64,000 nucleotides of DNA from NCBI GenBank assembly GCA_038503035.1, contig JAVSML010001000.1, forward strand, positions 930,397-994,396, written 5' to 3'. The DNA is from Crocodylus rhombifer. Taxonomy: Eukaryota; Chordata; Crocodylia; Crocodylidae. The translations under genes were made by a program, and so were the position numbers. Of this stretch, positions 60,832 to 64,000 are shown piece by piece; position 1 is the first letter of the stretch, and each line of letters opens with the position of its first letter. The notes below the pieces were generated by a model. The model did no database searches, was not told the DNA's origin, and saw only the letters and a list, made by a program, of their open reading frames with translations.

Positions 60832-63800
60832 ATGTAATAGTGCATAAATCTGATGCACCAATATAATATATTTAAATTAACATAAGTTTTAAACAAAATG
60901 AATTAAAATGTAAAAAATATGTTTTGATATAACTGAAATTAAAATAGAATATCTAACTAATTTTCTTTGTCTTTCAAATGCCTTCAACACTGATATATTT
61001 CTATGAAACGTTTTGATTTTGTGGAATATGCATTTTCCATTAGAAAACTGTTCTGTCAGAAAGGTCCTAACCAGACCCACCTGAAGAGTAGAATTTAGAA
61101 AATTAGAGTGGTTTGTAGCTCTAAATACTGGGTCATAGACACATTCAAATTGGAGGTGTTTTGCTTTGTCTTCTAGCTCCCCTTCTTTTAACAGCCTAGT
61201 TAATGATCTGTCAAGCACTGCTACAAGACAGAGCTAAGGGGCTCTGTGGATGGCTCAGGAGCACAGTTGAACAAGGCTAGTTGCCTGTCTTACATCTCTA
61301 AATGTTATTTATACCTGCTTTGAAGCCAACTTTTATCTGAGGAATTGATCCAATTTATTCTTTTTCATTTTCATGCCATTTGAAAAAGTAAAAGGCTAAT
61401 TGCTATGGGAATTAAACCATTATGGTTCAGGTGGCTGTGGAGTAGATCTCTGTTTTGATACTCCAATAGGAATTATACTGATACGTTGTTCTATTTCATG
61501 ATGAAATATGGCGGTGTGTTTAATTATACGTATACATAGTTAGACATTGTATGTGTATAATTAAACCAGAAAATACCTTAAGGGACACAAGTATCAGTCC
61601 CACAATTATTACAGCTAGTCAACATCAATTTTCATTTAGACTTGTAACTTAAATTAGAGAAGTGTCCTAGCCACACACCTTGCATCAACATCTTAACCCA
61701 AACTTATCCATAGATTAGGGGGGTTTATATCTGAGGGTTAGGTATGTCCCCATTAAAATAACATTTGGTAAAAGAATTATTTTCAGTGAGACTTTGGATT
61801 GCTCTCCAGCGATAGCCAAGATCCAGGCCAATCCCTTCTGACAGCAGACACTGTCCCAGGCTAAAATTGTGATTATACTAGCTTTACAAACGTAGTCAGG
61901 GAGGGAAAGAAGTGAGATGTACATGTTTTTGTTATTCTTTCAGAATATTACATCACAACAGTTGTACAGGGGCATGAAAGAAATTGAGATCTAATTGTCT
62001 CAACACAGAGGCCTCATGAATGTGCCGTAAGTCAAAATTTTCCAAGTGTTCAACTTGAGACATCTTAGGCCTGGTCCTCTTAGAGTATGAATTCATAGAG
62101 CCTGGCTCAGGTTTAGGTGGATGAATTTAAGACACCTAAGTCTGATTTGGCATCCCTATGTCAAGTATTCACTGCTTGCCCAAAAGAGGTGTGGACAGCT
62201 AGAGGCAAGGAAGTCAGGAAGGGGGTGCCAGTGGGTCCAGAAAGGTTGTAGATCTACAGCAGGGCTGGTGGGTCTGTGAAGGGGGGTTGCAGATTGTTTG
62301 GTTCAGGAGTTAGCTGCAGGGAGGAAAGGGTTAAAAATTGCCTGTTCATAGTTGGGGTGGGGGGTAAAAACAGCACAGCTCTGGGTCTGTGGAGAGTGGC
62401 TGGGCTGGTTGGGTTAATCCCATGCCAGTTTAAAAGTTACTTCTTGTCTAATGAGAACTAATTATAGATTGGGTGCACCATTTTTAGGACCACCTAAGCT
62501 CTGTGACCGCGTGCACTTCTAGGCACTTAAATTGCCCTAACCTAATTCTTTTCCTCCGGAGTTCTTAAAGATTCTCACTTATTTTCCATTCAAATATTTT
62601 TTTCCTATATATAGTATTTTATTACACACCCACACATACAATGCAAGCTATATCTTCTACAAACAACAAACAGTGAAAGTTGTGAATTGATTGAAAATAT
62701 TACTCTAAAGGCTAGTAAATTCATAACTGCCATCTTAAATAAACCTGGGTAACACTATGCAATGAAGGTTATGAATACCAGGAGGCTGAAACAAAGCTAA
62801 GACCAGGATACTATGTCATTTCTCTACTGATACAATACATTTTCAATTGTAGTCAATTGCCTCAGGTCTTCCAAATCCCTGCTTACCCATCCTTGGTAAT
62901 CATGGCAAGTTAATAGTTCTGGTTTGTTACGATCTGTTCTGTATGATGGAAGGATTTTTTTTTTCCTTGGACTGCCCTGGTTATATTACTGCATAAGTGC
63001 AAGTTCAAGTCTTTAAAAGAAAAAGCACACATAGTGGGTGGGAATATAACCTCTTTTGAAAGCTGGAAGAAGGACTACACCTTATTTAAACCTCTGTGAA
63101 CCTTATTATAGTGGGCACACCCTATTAACCTTTTTCTCTTCCTTCATGAATCTGCATAATAATGTAAAAAGTTACAAGATTTTATTTGAGGGGTCCACAA
63201 ATGGGGTGAAGAGTGGGGAAGAGAAAGTAAAAAATAATTAAGCATATACACAGAGCTATCAGGAGCTACCACAGTAGTTATTTTTGTGGCAAAATAAGTT
63301 TAAAAGCAGAGGCTAAAAGTTCCCTTTTGTTACATCCAGGGCAAAAGAAAAAAAACAAGATGCCCTGTGAAACTGAGAACAAACTATGGTTTTCCATGCC
63401 TAATCCTGAGGTTTTCGTTCAGTTTCTATTCGTGTGCACACAAAATCTTGCTAATGCCCCTGGTAGGTATTAAAATAACTGCACAATGGGATTTTACCCC
63501 CAATCCCAATAGCTGTGCATCCAGGTGGACTGTTGGGCATGAGGGTTTAAACTTCCTGGCACAAGCTCCACAAGCTCCAACTGCCAGGACCCTGCTTAGC
63601 AGCTCCAAATAGGCTACAAGGTAAAGGAGTTTAAATTCCTTAGTTGGGGGAGCCCCTTGGCCCAGTTGGAGGCTTGGAGCTGCCCTAGGGACCAGTGCCA
63701 ATGGTCAGCTGATTGTCAGCACTGAGCTGATTAGAAGCCTAGGGCAATTTGGGGCTGATTCCGACAATCAATGGATTCAGACATTGTAGGTTTGATGGCG

Positions 63801-64000
63801 TGCCATGTCCTTTCCAAAGGTGCTCAGATTAATGAAGTTAATAACATCAACTGTGGTATATTATCAGGACATGATTTTAAAGCCTTGTAAATTACACATA
63901 GATCAGTATAAAGCAGGTCATTAATGCTGTCATAAAGGTAAGTGTATATTTTTAAAACTGACATTTTATTTAAAAAAATGCTGAGCCTAAACTCCCTCTT
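60832..64000. other. Unassigned intronic sequence
   Basis: AT-rich to 63450, then GC-richer to 63780, with short frames that show no domain. No exon, RNA gene or clear mobile element is recognised. Confidence 0.4.

Overview
This window is vertebrate nuclear DNA. It is AT-rich, dominated by interspersed repeats, and contains one gene that can be identified with confidence: an intronless-coding, minus-strand muscarinic acetylcholine receptor M3 gene (CHRM3, 23231-25039). The repeat set is young and old CR1 LINEs, Penelope-like element remnants, hAT-type and other short TIR elements, and no Alu-like, B-type or L1 sequence. This points to a non-mammalian amniote. A crocodilian is my first guess and a turtle the second. 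That species call is inference from the repeat landscape, not proof.

Layout. The region 1-23230 lies downstream of CHRM3 and probably includes its 3'UTR just below 23231. It holds several short TIR elements (1951-2302, 2354-2824, 5652-5920, 10725-10910, 12764-13818) and CR1 fragments on both strands (17362-17666, 18425-18990, 19078-19160). It also holds a set of plus-strand exon-like segments. Two of these (6205-6373 and 11997-12066) have consensus splice sites, join in a compatible reading phase and end in a stop codon, so they may be the 3' end of an unrecognised plus-strand gene. The CHRM3 coding exon is intact, and a strong splice acceptor lies 15 nt before the ATG. Everything above 25057 is therefore expected to be intron of the CHRM3 5'UTR, because the non-coding upstream exons were not found.

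The presumed intron (25057-64000) is a repeat archive. It holds an old CR1 (27345-28268), a TIR element carrying a small GC- and CpG-rich island with a 78-bp tandem duplication (29415-29791), and two Penelope-like copies in head-to-head orientation with hammerhead-like core motifs (30966-31625). Further on are a hAT-like element with near-matching target duplications (36704-37570), two very similar plus-strand CR1 copies (37919-38784 and 59010-60831, the latter with a reverse-transcriptase FADD motif and two frameshifts), and a CR1/L2-like fragment (44190-44710). Several hairpin-forming inverted repeats also lie here (44914-45050, 47573-47673, 54291-54718), with a 100-bp direct repeat (51050/52281) and more TIR elements. 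No tRNA, rRNA, CRISPR or prokaryotic feature is present.

Only CHRM3 has a clear cellular function: a Gq-coupled receptor at the plasma membrane. The rest is regulatory or intronic sequence, transposable-element remnants, or unassigned sequence, and is labelled as such.
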